Source: Streptomyces sp. NBC_00820 (GTDB lineage: Bacteria; Actinomycetota; Actinomycetes; Streptomycetales; Streptomycetaceae). From it: 64,000 nt of DNA. Made by a program: the position numbers and the translations under genes. The notes under the pieces are model-generated. The model worked only from the letters and a program-made list of their open reading frames with translations. It made no database searches and was not told the origin of the DNA. This document shows, one piece after another, positions 54,585-62,945 of this stretch; the stretch's first letter is position 1; the number at the start of each line of letters is the position of its first letter. The DNA lies in NCBI RefSeq assembly GCF_036347055.1, contig NZ_CP108882.1:3980501-4044500 (forward strand). Direction: 5' to 3'.

Positions 54585-56450
54585 TCAGACCAGCCGGACC
54601 GGCTTCTCCGGGCGTATCCCGGACGCGGCCAGCCACTCGCGCAGCGGGCCCGGGTCTCCCTCCTCGATCAGGCTCAGCACCTTCGGCCCGAGATCCGCGG
54701 CCCTCTCCCCGCCCAGCAGCAGCGACGGCCCGTCCAGCCAGTCGAGCGCGGGCGTCGCCCCGGCCGTGTCCACCGCGGCACAGCACACCATCGCCGTGAC
54801 GTGCTCGGCGAGCAGCTCCCGCCCGGTGCGGGGCGGCTGCAGCGGGAAGAGCGGCAACGTCCCGTCGTCCCACAGCGCGCTGTCGTGTCCCTGCCCGGCC
54901 GCTGTCGCGCCCTTCGGTGCGCAGATCTCCTCCCGGGCCAGCTCGGCGCTGAGTCCGGCGGCGAGGGCGGAGCTGCGCTCGGTGGAGGGGTCGGCGTCGT
55001 CCTCGTCGTAGGGAACGGGGGTGGGGTCGGCTGCGGGGACCGGCACGGTGGGGTGAGACGTGGCGGGGTGCGGCGTTGCAAGGTGCGGCGTTGCGGAGGC
55101 GGGCCCGTCTTCGTGGCCGGGACCGGTCCGGGCGGTGGGCTCCTCGTCGTCCCGGTGCACGGGCTCGGTGAGGTGGTCCAGGACCCGGGCCAGCGTGGGG
55201 CCGCCGGGGTCGGGGGCGGAGGGGTCGGGAGCGCGGCGGACACCGAGGGTGTCGAGGACGCGGTGCAGACGGGCCGCGCCAGCACGCCAGGTGCGGTCGA
55301 CGACCTCCTCCGGGTACGACTGCCAGTCCACCGGCGCCCACTCCGGGCCGGGCTCCGCGGGGCCGCCGTGGAAGAGGCGGGCGGCGAGCAGGGAGGCGGC
55401 CTCGTCCATCGTCCCGGGCTCCTCCAGGAGGTCACAGGCGGGGCGCTCGCCGAGGCGTGAGGCGAAGCCCTCGGCCAGCCGGTCGCGCCGGGACAGCTCG
55501 GTGAGCGCGGCCACGACGCCCGCGTCCAGCCGGGAGGGCCAGCGGCCCATGCGCCAGGCGGGCAGCGCCACCTTGGTCAGCAGCCGGTCCCAGCCCGCGT
55601 AGGCGAGGCCGACCTGCTCCTGGGCGACGATCCTGAGGCCGTAGTCCACCGCCTGTGCGCGCTCGGCGGCCGCCGCGGCGACCCCTCGCTCCATCAGCAC
55701 GGCGTGCTCCCGGCAGCCGCGCAGCAGCAGCCGGGCCACCCAGCCGAGCACCGCGCACACGCCCCGGGTCAGCGGGCAGCGTCCGGGGGTGGCGGCGACG
55801 GCCACCGCCGCGTCGAGGCCGCGCACGAAGCGGCGGGCGGCGGCTATGTCCGGGTGCGCGGACGGTCCCGTGCCGGCGACGACCGGGGCGAGGACCGCGC
55901 GCAGCTCGCCGACACGCATCCACCACAGGAACGGTGAGCCGATGACGAGCACGGGGGCGGGCACGGCACGCTGCCGGGCGCTCCGGTCGGAGCCGGGGCC
56001 CGCTATCTCGTCGTGCGCCCGGGTCGGGGGCGGGCCGTGGGCCCGGTGGGTGCGGTCCTCCAGCCAGCTGTCGCAGTCCGGGGTGAGCGCTATGGCCGAG
56101 GGCGCGGGGACGTCGAGCCGGTCCGCGAGGTCACGCACCAGCCGGTACAGGTCGGGTGCGGAGCGCTCCGGGATCGTGACCGTCGGGGTCACGGCGGGGC
56201 GCGCCCGGGCCACGACCAGGGCGATGCCGGTCGTGACCAGCAGTACGAGCAGCGCGAACACGCCCACCACCCAGCGGGCCGTGTCCCAGCCCGGGCCGGT
56301 GAAGCGGCCGGTGGAACCGCCGGCCAGCAGGATCACCTCGGCGGCCGCGGGCAGCACGGCCACTCCCAGCGCCCGGCCCCGGACCCGCAGCACGGCCAGG
56401 GCACGGGACCGCGCGGCCCGCGCGCCCGCTTCCCCACCGATTCCGGTCAT
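54585..56450 (-). CDS. M48-like membrane protein lacking the zinc motif
   Basis: 621 residues. Two membrane helices (about 28-48 and 65-88) precede a region like the start of HtpX/M48 peptidases: APDLYRLVRDLADRLDVPAP. At the place where M48 enzymes read LRAVLAHExxH this one reads ELRAVLAPVVAGTGPSAHPD, so the HExxH is gone. The C-terminal 300 residues are long helical/disordered sequence with runs of Ala, Thr, Pro (THLATPHPATSHP). Probably a non-catalytic pseudo-protease. Conserved position next to purD. Confidence 0.7.
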   Translation of the reverse strand: MTGIGGEAGARAARSRALAVLRVRGRALGVAVLPAAAEVILLAGGSTGRFTGPGWDTARWVVGVFALLVLLVTTGIALVVARARPAVTPTVTIPERSAPDLYRLVRDLADRLDVPAPSAIALTPDCDSWLEDRTHRAHGPPPTRAHDEIAGPGSDRSARQRAVPAPVLVIGSPFLWWMRVGELRAVLAPVVAGTGPSAHPDIAAARRFVRGLDAAVAVAATPGRCPLTRGVCAVLGWVARLLLRGCREHAVLMERGVAAAAAERAQAVDYGLRIVAQEQVGLAYAGWDRLLTKVALPAWRMGRWPSRLDAGVVAALTELSRRDRLAEGFASRLGERPACDLLEEPGTMDEAASLLAARLFHGGPAEPGPEWAPVDWQSYPEEVVDRTWRAGAARLHRVLDTLGVRRAPDPSAPDPGGPTLARVLDHLTEPVHRDDEEPTARTGPGHEDGPASATPHLATPHPATSHPTVPVPAADPTPVPYDEDDADPSTERSSALAAGLSAELAREEICAPKGATAAGQGHDSALWDDGTLPLFPLQPPRTGRELLAEHVTAMVCCAAVDTAGATPALDWLDGPSLLLGGERAADLGPKVLSLIEEGDPGPLREWLAASGIRPEKPVRLV

Positions 56451-56891
56451 GAGTGGACCTCACCCCCTCCCTGCCGATGCCGAGCTGTCCTGGCGTTGCC
56501 CACTCCCCCACTGTGACATCCGCCACTGACATCGCAATGCCGGTGGGCCAAGTGCCGGAATGCTTGCGCCGCACCCTAGTTGGGGCCTCGGCCCCAGTCA
56601 GCCGGATGGACGATTGCTCACTCGATGGAATGGCTTTGGTCAGAGCTGAGTGACAGAAAGCAACGATCAGGCCGAGGATCGGAGTCCGGGGTCCGGATGC
56701 GCGTGAGGTGCCCTGGACCAGCGGTTCGGAGCGCGTACAGCTGCTCGCACCGCGACGCACCGGCGGCGTGCCCGGCAGCATGCCCGGCGGCGCGCAGAAC
56801 GCCGGGTACGACAGCGGGTACGGCATCGGGTACGCCCGACGGGTACGGCAGCGGGCGCGACCGGTGTTCGCCGTGGTCGCACCCGCTTCCC
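56451..56891. other. Intergenic region between purD and the membrane protein
   Basis: About 440 bp with no supported gene. The part near 56500-56660 is AT-richer and should contain the minus-strand promoter of the membrane protein gene. Repeats of CGGGTACG (56809-56850) precede the purD stop. Confidence 0.45.
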
Positions 56892-58142
56892 TTACGCGCC
56901 CGCCGCCTTCGCCGCGATGTCCGTGCGGTGCTGCGAGCCGTCGAGGCCGATGCGGGTCACCGCGCGGTACGCCCGCTCGCGGGCGTTCGCCAGATCCTTG
57001 CCGATGGCCGTGACGGAGAGCACGCGACCGCCCGCGCTGACGACGGCGTCGCCGTCGCGCCGGGTCCCGGCGTGCAGGACGTACGCGTGCGGGGCGTCCT
57101 GCGCGGCCACCTCGTCGAGGCCGGTGATCGGGTCGCCGGTGCGCGGGTCGCCGGGGTAGTTGTGCGAGGCGACGACCACGGTGACGGCCGCGTCCTCGCT
57201 CCACCGCAGCGGCTCGAGGTCGCCGAGGGTGCCGTTCGCGGCGGCGAGCAGGACTCCGGCCAGCGGGGTCTTCAGGCGGGCCAGGACCACCTGGGTCTCG
57301 GGATCGCCGAAGCGGGCGTTGAACTCGATGACCCGCACACCGCGCGAGGTGATGGCGAGACCGGCGTACAGGAGCCCGGAGAAGGGGGTGCCGCGCCGGC
57401 GCATCTCGTCGACGGTCGGCTGCAGCACCGTCCGCAGCACCTCGTCGACCAGCTCCGGCTCGGCCCACGGCAGCGGCGAGTAGGCGCCCATGCCGCCCGT
57501 GTTCGGGCCCTCGTCGCCGTCCAGCGCGCGCTTGAAGTCCTGGGCGGGCTGGAGCGGTACGACGGTGTACCCGTCGGTGATGGCGAAGAGCGAGACCTCG
57601 GGGCCGTCGAGGAACTCCTCCACGACGACACGATCACACCCGGCCGCGTGCGCCTTGGCGGCTTCGGCGTCCTCGGTGACGACGACGCCCTTGCCGGCCG
57701 CCAGCCCGTCGTCCTTGACGACGTAGGGGGCGCCGAAGGCGTCCAGGGCCTCGGCGACCTCGTCGGGAGTCGTGCAGACGTACGAACGCGCGGTCGGCAC
57801 CGCCGCCGACGCCATGACGTCCTTGGCGAAGGCCTTGGAGCCCTCCAGCCGCGCGGCCTCGCGGGAGGGACCGAACACCGGAATGCCCTCCTCGCGCACC
57901 GCGTCGGCCACACCGGCGACCAGCGGGGCCTCCGGGCCGACGACGACGAGGTCGGCTTCCAGTTCATGGGCGAGCGCGGCCACGGCCTTGCCGTCGAGCG
58001 CGTCGACCTGGTGCAGCTCGGCGACCTCGGCGATGCCGGCGTTGCCGGGAGCGCAGTGGACCGCGGAGACGTCGGAGTCGAGGGACAGGGAGCGGCACAG
58101 GGCGTGTTCGCGGGCGCCGCTGCCGATGACAAGGACCTTCAC
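56892..58142 (-). CDS. purD: Phosphoribosylamine-glycine ligase
   Basis: 416 residues from GTG 58142: VKVLVIGSGAREHALCRSL. ATP-grasp: YVVKDDGLAAGKGVVV, GPEVSLFAITDG, RFGDPETQVVL. Second step of purine synthesis. An open frame continues upstream but only as GC-rich noise. Confidence 0.95.
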   Translation of the reverse strand: MKVLVIGSGAREHALCRSLSLDSDVSAVHCAPGNAGIAEVAELHQVDALDGKAVAALAHELEADLVVVGPEAPLVAGVADAVREEGIPVFGPSREAARLEGSKAFAKDVMASAAVPTARSYVCTTPDEVAEALDAFGAPYVVKDDGLAAGKGVVVTEDAEAAKAHAAGCDRVVVEEFLDGPEVSLFAITDGYTVVPLQPAQDFKRALDGDEGPNTGGMGAYSPLPWAEPELVDEVLRTVLQPTVDEMRRRGTPFSGLLYAGLAITSRGVRVIEFNARFGDPETQVVLARLKTPLAGVLLAAANGTLGDLEPLRWSEDAAVTVVVASHNYPGDPRTGDPITGLDEVAAQDAPHAYVLHAGTRRDGDAVVSAGGRVLSVTAIGKDLANARERAYRAVTRIGLDGSQHRTDIAAKAAGA

Positions 58143-58537
58143 GGGGGTCAGCCTAATGGCAAGGTTGCCGAAGGTTCGGGGCCGGGGAACCTGTGCGATC
58201 CTCCAACTCGGCGCGCTACCGGTGTGAACCGGGGCCCCGGAGACCGGCCCCGCCACCGCGAAGCGACCGCAGGGCCACCGCAGAACGACCGCAGGGCCAC
58301 CGAGTCGCCGTCGCGGCGCCGACGACGCCCGGAGGCACTCCACGCCCCTGGCCGCACACCCCATGGCCACGCGTCACACGTCACACTTCACACGCCGCAC
58401 GCCGCACGCCGCACGCCGCACGCGCTGACGCCGGACGGCCCCGCCCCACGGGGAACTCCCCGTTCCGAGGCGCACGCGTCCGCCCCGAGGGCGCGCGCAG
58501 GCCGCTTGCCTACCGCACGCCGCCCCGGGGTGACGCC
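58143..58537. other. Intergenic region with 7-bp tandem repeat
   Basis: No gene. CACGCCG is repeated about 4.5 times at 58391-58423; two copies of GACCGCAGGGCCACCG lie near 58267-58300. Must contain the purD promoter on the minus strand. Confidence 0.55.
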
Positions 58538-60850
58538 TCACTCGTTGGAGAACTCCTCCACCACCGTCGCGCCCAGCTCCCGCACGATCATCTCGTGGCC
58601 GGACAGGGCCGATTCGTCGAGATCGGGATCGTCGTCCTCCGCGATGTCGTCCTCGGGAGCGACGGGAACCTGCTCGGGCGCCGTGGCGGACTGCGGTCCG
58701 GGAGCGGTCGGGGCCTGGGCGGCCGGAGCTCCGCCCCGAGAGGCGGCGGGCGCGGGGGCGGACGGCTGGGCCGCGGCGGGGCGGGGAGCCGCGGGAGCGC
58801 CGTAGCCACCGGCGGACCCGGCCGTGCCGCCGTAGCCCGCGCCGCCACCTCCGCCGAAGCCCGGCGCACCGCCGGACGGCGGGGGCGCGGAGCCGCCCGA
58901 GGGGTCGATGATCGACTCGATCTTCCACTGCACGTTGAACTGCTCGGCCAGCGCCTGCCGCAGCACGTCCTCGCTGCCGCTGCTCGCGAAGTTGTCGCGG
59001 GCGCCGGAGTTCACGAAGCCGATCTGGAGGGTGGTGCCGTCGAAGCCGGTCACCTGGGCGTTCTGGCTGAGCAGGATCCAGGTGAAGCGGCGGCGGTTCT
59101 TGACGGACTCCAGGATGTTCGGCCACAGCATGCGGGGGTCGAGCCCGCCGGCGGCCGGGACCGGGGCCGGGGCCGCAGGCGCGGCCGGGGCGTGGCTCTG
59201 CGCCGGGGCGGGAGCCTGCGGCTGAGGCTGGGGCTGAGCGGGGGCCGGAGCCTGGGTCTGGGCCTCCTGCGGAGCGGCCGGACCCGCCGGACCGGCCGAA
59301 CCCGTCTGGGCCGCCGTGGGCCAGCCGCCGGGGCGGCGTCCGCCGCCGGCCGGGGCCGCGGTGGGCCAGGCGCCGGGGGCGGCGGCCGCGGGCGCGGCGG
59401 CCGGGGCGGGAGCCGGAGGCTGAGCCACAGGAGCGGGAGCCACCGGGGCGGGAGCGGGAGCGGGCGCTGGAGCCGCCGGGGCGGGGGCGGGAGCCCCGAC
59501 ACCAGGACCGCCGGGCGCGACGGGCGCACCCGGACCCCGTACGGCCGCCCTGGCCGCGGCGGGGCCGCCACCGGGTGCCACGGGCGCCACGGGCGCCCCG
59601 GCGCCGGCTCCCAGTCCTGCGGGAGCCGGGGCATGGCTCTCGGGACCGGGGACGTACCCCATGGCCGGCGCGGCCGCCCCGCCGGAGAAGTTCACGCCGC
59701 GCTCGAGACGGTCGAGGCGGGCCATGACGGAGCGCTCGTCGCCGTACGCGGCGGGGAGCATCACGCGGGCGCAGATGAGTTCCAGCTGGAGACGGGGCGA
59801 GGTGGCGCCGCGCATCTCGGTGAGGCCGTCGTTGACGAGGTCGGCGGCGCGGCTCAGCTCGGCGGCGCCGAAGGTCTCCGCCTGGGCCTGCATGCGCTCA
59901 AGGACGTCGACGGGGGCGTCGATGAGCCCCTTCTCCACGGCGTCCGGCACGGCGGAGAGGATCACCAGGTCGCGGAGCCGCTCCAGCAGGTCGGTGACGA
60001 ACCGCCGGGGGTCGTTGCCGCCCTCGATGACACGGTCGACGACCTCGAAGGCCGCCGCCCCGTCGCCGGTGGCGAATGCCTCGACGACGGAGTCGAGGAG
60101 GGAGCCGTCGGTGTAGCCGAGCAGGGAGGTGGCCATGGCATAGGTCACACCCTCCTCCCGGGCCCCGGAGAGCAGCTGGTCCATGACGGACATGGAGTCA
60201 CGCACGGAGCCGGCGCCGGCGCGCACCACCAGCGGCAGGACACCGTCCTCGACGGGGATGTCCTCCTTCTGGCACACCTCGCCGAGGTAGTCCCGCAGGG
60301 TCCCCGGCGGGACGAGCCGGAAGGGGTAGTGATGGGTCCGCGACCGGATGGTCCCGATGACCTTCTCGGGCTCGGTGGTGGCGAAGATGAACTTGAGGTG
60401 CTCCGGGGGCTCCTCGACGACCTTCAGCAGGGCGTTGAAGCCGGCCGACGTGACCATGTGGGCCTCGTCGATGATGTAGATCTTGTACCGGCTGCCCGCG
60501 GGCCCGAAGAAGGCCTTCTCGCGCAGCTCACGGGCGTCGTCCACACCACCGTGCGAGGCGGCGTCGATCTCGATGACGTCGATGGACCCCGGGCCGTTGC
60601 GCGCGAGGTCCTGGCAGGACTGGCACTCGCCGCAGGGCGTGGGCGTGGGGCCCTGCTCACAGTTCAGACAGCGGGCCAGGATGCGCGCGCTGGTCGTCTT
60701 GCCGCATCCGCGGGGGCCGCTGAACAGGTACGCGTGATTGACCCGGTTGTTCCGCAGCGCCTGCTGCAGCGGGTCGGTGACATGCTCCTGCCCGATGACC
60801 TCGGCAAAGGTCTCCGGGCGATAGCGGCGGTAGAGCGCGAGAGACGACAC
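58538..60850 (-). CDS. dnaX: DNA polymerase III subunit gamma/tau
   Basis: 770 residues from GTG 60850: SSLALYRRYRPETFAEVIGQ. Walker A GPRGCGKTTSARILA, zinc cysteines CLNCEQGPTPTPCGECQSC, IIDEAHMVTSAGFNALLK and sensor-1 FIFATTEPEKV. Clamp-loader AAA+ core to about 370, then a very Ala/Pro-rich linker (about 400-580) and a C-terminal tau domain (FTWILLSQNAQV) followed by an acidic tail. Loads the sliding clamp and joins polymerases at the fork. The SRP RNA gene lies upstream, same strand. Confidence 0.95.
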   Translation of the reverse strand: MSSLALYRRYRPETFAEVIGQEHVTDPLQQALRNNRVNHAYLFSGPRGCGKTTSARILARCLNCEQGPTPTPCGECQSCQDLARNGPGSIDVIEIDAASHGGVDDARELREKAFFGPAGSRYKIYIIDEAHMVTSAGFNALLKVVEEPPEHLKFIFATTEPEKVIGTIRSRTHHYPFRLVPPGTLRDYLGEVCQKEDIPVEDGVLPLVVRAGAGSVRDSMSVMDQLLSGAREEGVTYAMATSLLGYTDGSLLDSVVEAFATGDGAAAFEVVDRVIEGGNDPRRFVTDLLERLRDLVILSAVPDAVEKGLIDAPVDVLERMQAQAETFGAAELSRAADLVNDGLTEMRGATSPRLQLELICARVMLPAAYGDERSVMARLDRLERGVNFSGGAAAPAMGYVPGPESHAPAPAGLGAGAGAPVAPVAPGGGPAAARAAVRGPGAPVAPGGPGVGAPAPAPAAPAPAPAPAPVAPAPVAQPPAPAPAAAPAAAAPGAWPTAAPAGGGRRPGGWPTAAQTGSAGPAGPAAPQEAQTQAPAPAQPQPQPQAPAPAQSHAPAAPAAPAPVPAAGGLDPRMLWPNILESVKNRRRFTWILLSQNAQVTGFDGTTLQIGFVNSGARDNFASSGSEDVLRQALAEQFNVQWKIESIIDPSGGSAPPPSGGAPGFGGGGGAGYGGTAGSAGGYGAPAAPRPAAAQPSAPAPAASRGGAPAAQAPTAPGPQSATAPEQVPVAPEDDIAEDDDPDLDESALSGHEMIVRELGATVVEEFSNE

Positions 60851-60910
60851 GCATACGAGGTTATAGGCGCCCACCGACAACCGGCGCCGACCGCGGTTCC
60901 GCCCGGGAAC

Positions 60911-61006
60911 GCAAACGCCCCCCACGCACCCGCCAGAGCCGACCTACCCTTGCTGCCTTCCGGCCCTGGGGGAGTTCAGTCAGATAGCGCCGCGTGAGGG
61001 GCTGCG
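60911..61006 (-). ncRNA. ffs: Signal recognition particle RNA (small bacterial type)
   Basis: Minus strand carries the invariant SRP core GGCCGGAAGGCAGCAAGGGT with the GGAA tetraloop region. Flanking arms GCCCCTCACGC and GCGTGGGGGGC pair to close the long hairpin. Its position just upstream of dnaX is usual in Actinobacteria. Confidence 0.93.
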
Positions 61007-61124
61007 CAAAGAGTACCCGATCCGAGCCCCCGGGGCGTAACCGGTCCCGCCCCGGGGAGGCACCCGTCCGGGTCAGCGGGAAGGGGTTCGTGAGCACCCC
61101 CTCCGGTCATGTAATGTTTGCCCC

Positions 61125-61209
61125 GGAGGATTCGCCTAGTGGCCTAGGGCGCACGCTTGGAAAGCGTGTTGGGGGCAACCCCTCACGAGTTCGAATCTCG
61201 TATCCTCCG
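61125..61209 (+). tRNA. tRNA-Ser (GGA)
   Basis: 85 nt with long variable arm (TTGGGGGCAACCCCTC), anticodon loop TTGGAAA, acceptor GGAGGAT with ATCCTCC, CCA encoded to 61212. Confidence 0.94.
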
Positions 61210-61226
61210 CCAGTGCCTCACCGGGC

Positions 61227-61274
61227 ACTAACGTCGAAGGGCCCGCTGCTTGCAGCGGGCCCTTCGACGTTAGT
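61227..61274 (+). terminator. Very strong terminator after tRNA-Ser
   Basis: Perfect 23-bp stem (ACTAACGTCGAAGGGCCCGC...) with a 2-nt loop; then the DNA turns atypical. Confidence 0.85.
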
Positions 61275-61941
61275 GGTCTCAGTTCTGGTCTCAGTTTCCC
61301 TCCGGCGTGGCGTCGGGCTGCGCCGGCTTCCAGGGGAGGGAGAAGCTGCCGGTCGGCTGATGAGATCGCGGATGTACCGGGCGTCGCTGACAAGCCAACC
61401 CTCCTCACCGACCCTGCAGGTCCGGTCCACCCCCTCCCGGCAAGCCGATCTCGTCCTCCCCCTCCTGCGCGGAGGCGTTGCGTAGAGGCGCCTTGTCACC
61501 GATCAGCTACCGCCACCGCTTGCAATCAGCCGCCAGCACCTACCGCGAGCTGGTCCCGGCGATCGGCTCCTTCGCGGCTCTGCTCGGTATCGCCAAACGT
61601 CGATCACCGGCGCGACTGTCAGACCGAGTGGCAACAGTCCTGAACCGGAGACGAGGGAGGGCAGCGCGCCTGTCGACGGAAGTGATCATTTCGCGCGCAT
61701 CATGACGCAACTCGCAGAGGAGTTGCCGGATCTCGCAGAGGACGTTTCCTCAAGCAGGCAAGGCGCACGCCCACGTCCTACCGGGCGACCGGGCGACCGG
61801 GCGAAGACCCTGAGGGGCTTTGACACCGAACGCGGCCGCATCCGTCGATGCCTTGTTCACCCATCGCGGACTGACCTGCGGCGACTCTGGCTCTCGGCAG
61901 ATCCACGCGGATCTGTCCATGGTCCCGGGACGATGTCGCGG
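61275..61941. other. Gene-poor variable stretch after tRNA-Ser
   Basis: No intact gene. It opens with a direct repeat GTCTCAGTT(C)TGGTCTCAGTTT. A minus-strand frame reads EEGWLVSDARYIRDLISRP near 61350-61410, which could be the end of a lost gene. Codon bias is poor throughout. Consistent with past insertion and deletion at a tRNA hot spot. Confidence 0.5.
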
Positions 61942-62343
61942 TCATAGCCCGATCATCCGGACCTTGCTGCCGCACAGCCGGGTCATGTCATCGACATCCG
62001 ACGTGAGGATGGCGACCGGGCCAGGTTGGCGCAAGGCCGCTTCCGCGACGGTGGCGTCGATCGCGTACTTGTGTCCGTGCAGACCGGCACCCTTGAGCAG
62101 TTGTGCCGCCGCCTTCGCCGCTGCCTCCGTGATCGGCTCCACCTTGACCCGGGAGAGCGACCAATGCAGTCGGGGCAGGTTCACCCTGGCGTGGCTCACC
62201 TCCACGATGGTGTTGGCGCTGACGACAAGGTCCGCTCCCATGTCGTGGAACACCTGGAACATCGCCAGAACCTTCCGGTCCTGCGCCACCCAGGCCGACA
62301 GCCCCTCACCGTCCAGGACGACGGTCTCGATGTGCTCGCTCAC
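61942..62343 (-). CDS. PIN-domain toxin (VapC-like)
   Basis: 133 residues from GTG 62343. PIN nuclease acidic residues in VVLDGEGLS, a Glu in NTIVEVSHARV, Asp in YAIDATVAEAAL and Asp in ILTSDVDDM. Predicted Mg-dependent RNase, toxin of a type II module. GTGA overlap with its antitoxin gene. Confidence 0.87.
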   Translation of the reverse strand: MSEHIETVVLDGEGLSAWVAQDRKVLAMFQVFHDMGADLVVSANTIVEVSHARVNLPRLHWSLSRVKVEPITEAAAKAAAQLLKGAGLHGHKYAIDATVAEAALRQPGPVAILTSDVDDMTRLCGSKVRMIGL

Positions 62344-62588
62344 GCGGCGCTCGCGCCGCCGGCGGCCGGCGCCGTACCGAAGATCCGCGCCCGAGCCTCG
62401 GCCAGCTCTTCCTCGCTGAAGGCCCCGTGCTCGTCTGTGTGGCTGCGCAGGTCGGCCCCCAGGAGCTGGTGCCGGATCTGCCTGGCGACCGCTTCGGCCA
62501 CGTAGCCGGAGATGTTGTCCGTGATCTTCTTCAGCTCCGCCACCTGCTCGGTGGGGAGTGTCACCGTGATGCGTGTGGTGTCTGCCAT
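62340..62588 (-). CDS. Ribbon-helix-helix-like antitoxin (VapB-like)
   Basis: 82 residues from ATG 62588. TTRITVTLPTEQVAELKKIT is a ribbon-helix-helix (CopG/Arc-like) start; NISGYVAEAVARQIRHQLLG follows, and the acidic tail EEELAEARARIFG should fold over the toxin. Precedes and overlaps the PIN toxin gene. A palindrome at 62597 is the probable autoregulatory operator. Confidence 0.85.
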   Translation of the reverse strand: MADTTRITVTLPTEQVAELKKITDNISGYVAEAVARQIRHQLLGADLRSHTDEHGAFSEEELAEARARIFGTAPAAGGASAA

Positions 62589-62596
62589 AACCGCAA

Positions 62597-62612
62597 GCAT
62601 ACTGCGGTATGC
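62597..62612. promoter_or_regulatory. Operator-like palindrome of the toxin-antitoxin genes
   Basis: GCATAC-TGCG-GTATGC, 8 bp upstream of the antitoxin start on the minus strand; typical size and place for toxin-antitoxin autoregulation. Confidence 0.65.
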
Positions 62613-62619
62613 GCGCTAC

Positions 62620-62762
62620 GTGCTGCCTGTTCCCGCCCTCGGGGGCGGGTTCCGGCAGCGGCAGGTCCGGAAGCCGGTGAGCTGGGCTCATCCTCGCCGT
62701 AGGCGTCGACGGTGGCCTCTTCGATCAACGCCTCTCAGCGCGGCTGGGTCCCAGCTGCTCAT
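62620..62762 (-). pseudogene. Decayed gene: WDPAALR...LIEEATVDAYGEDE family
   Basis: From the ATG at 62762: MSSWDPAALRG, then after a frame shift LIEEATVDAYGEDE, then a second shift QLTGF, and immediately LPDLPLPEPAPEGG. I recall an intact actinobacterial protein of about 110 residues with these two ends ('calcium-binding'-type annotation), so the middle has been deleted and two frame shifts are present. Not functional. Confidence 0.65.
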
Positions 62763-62945
62763 GGCCTCACCGTAGCGCTGCACCGTACGGTTGAGGACCG
62801 GTGTGCTCAGCAGCGGCGTATCCGTCGTGGCGCCGTCGCCGGCAGTCAGGCCAAGGCCCGTGATTGCCAGCGTGTGACATCGCCTGGTGGGGTTCGGTAG
62901 TGAGCGGACCTGGGGAGGGTCCGGCAAGCGACAGGGCGGAAGAGA

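Noticed and set aside
61702..61947. 81-codon plus-strand ORF after tRNA-Ser
   Set aside because: No ribosome site, no family resemblance, poor codon bias.
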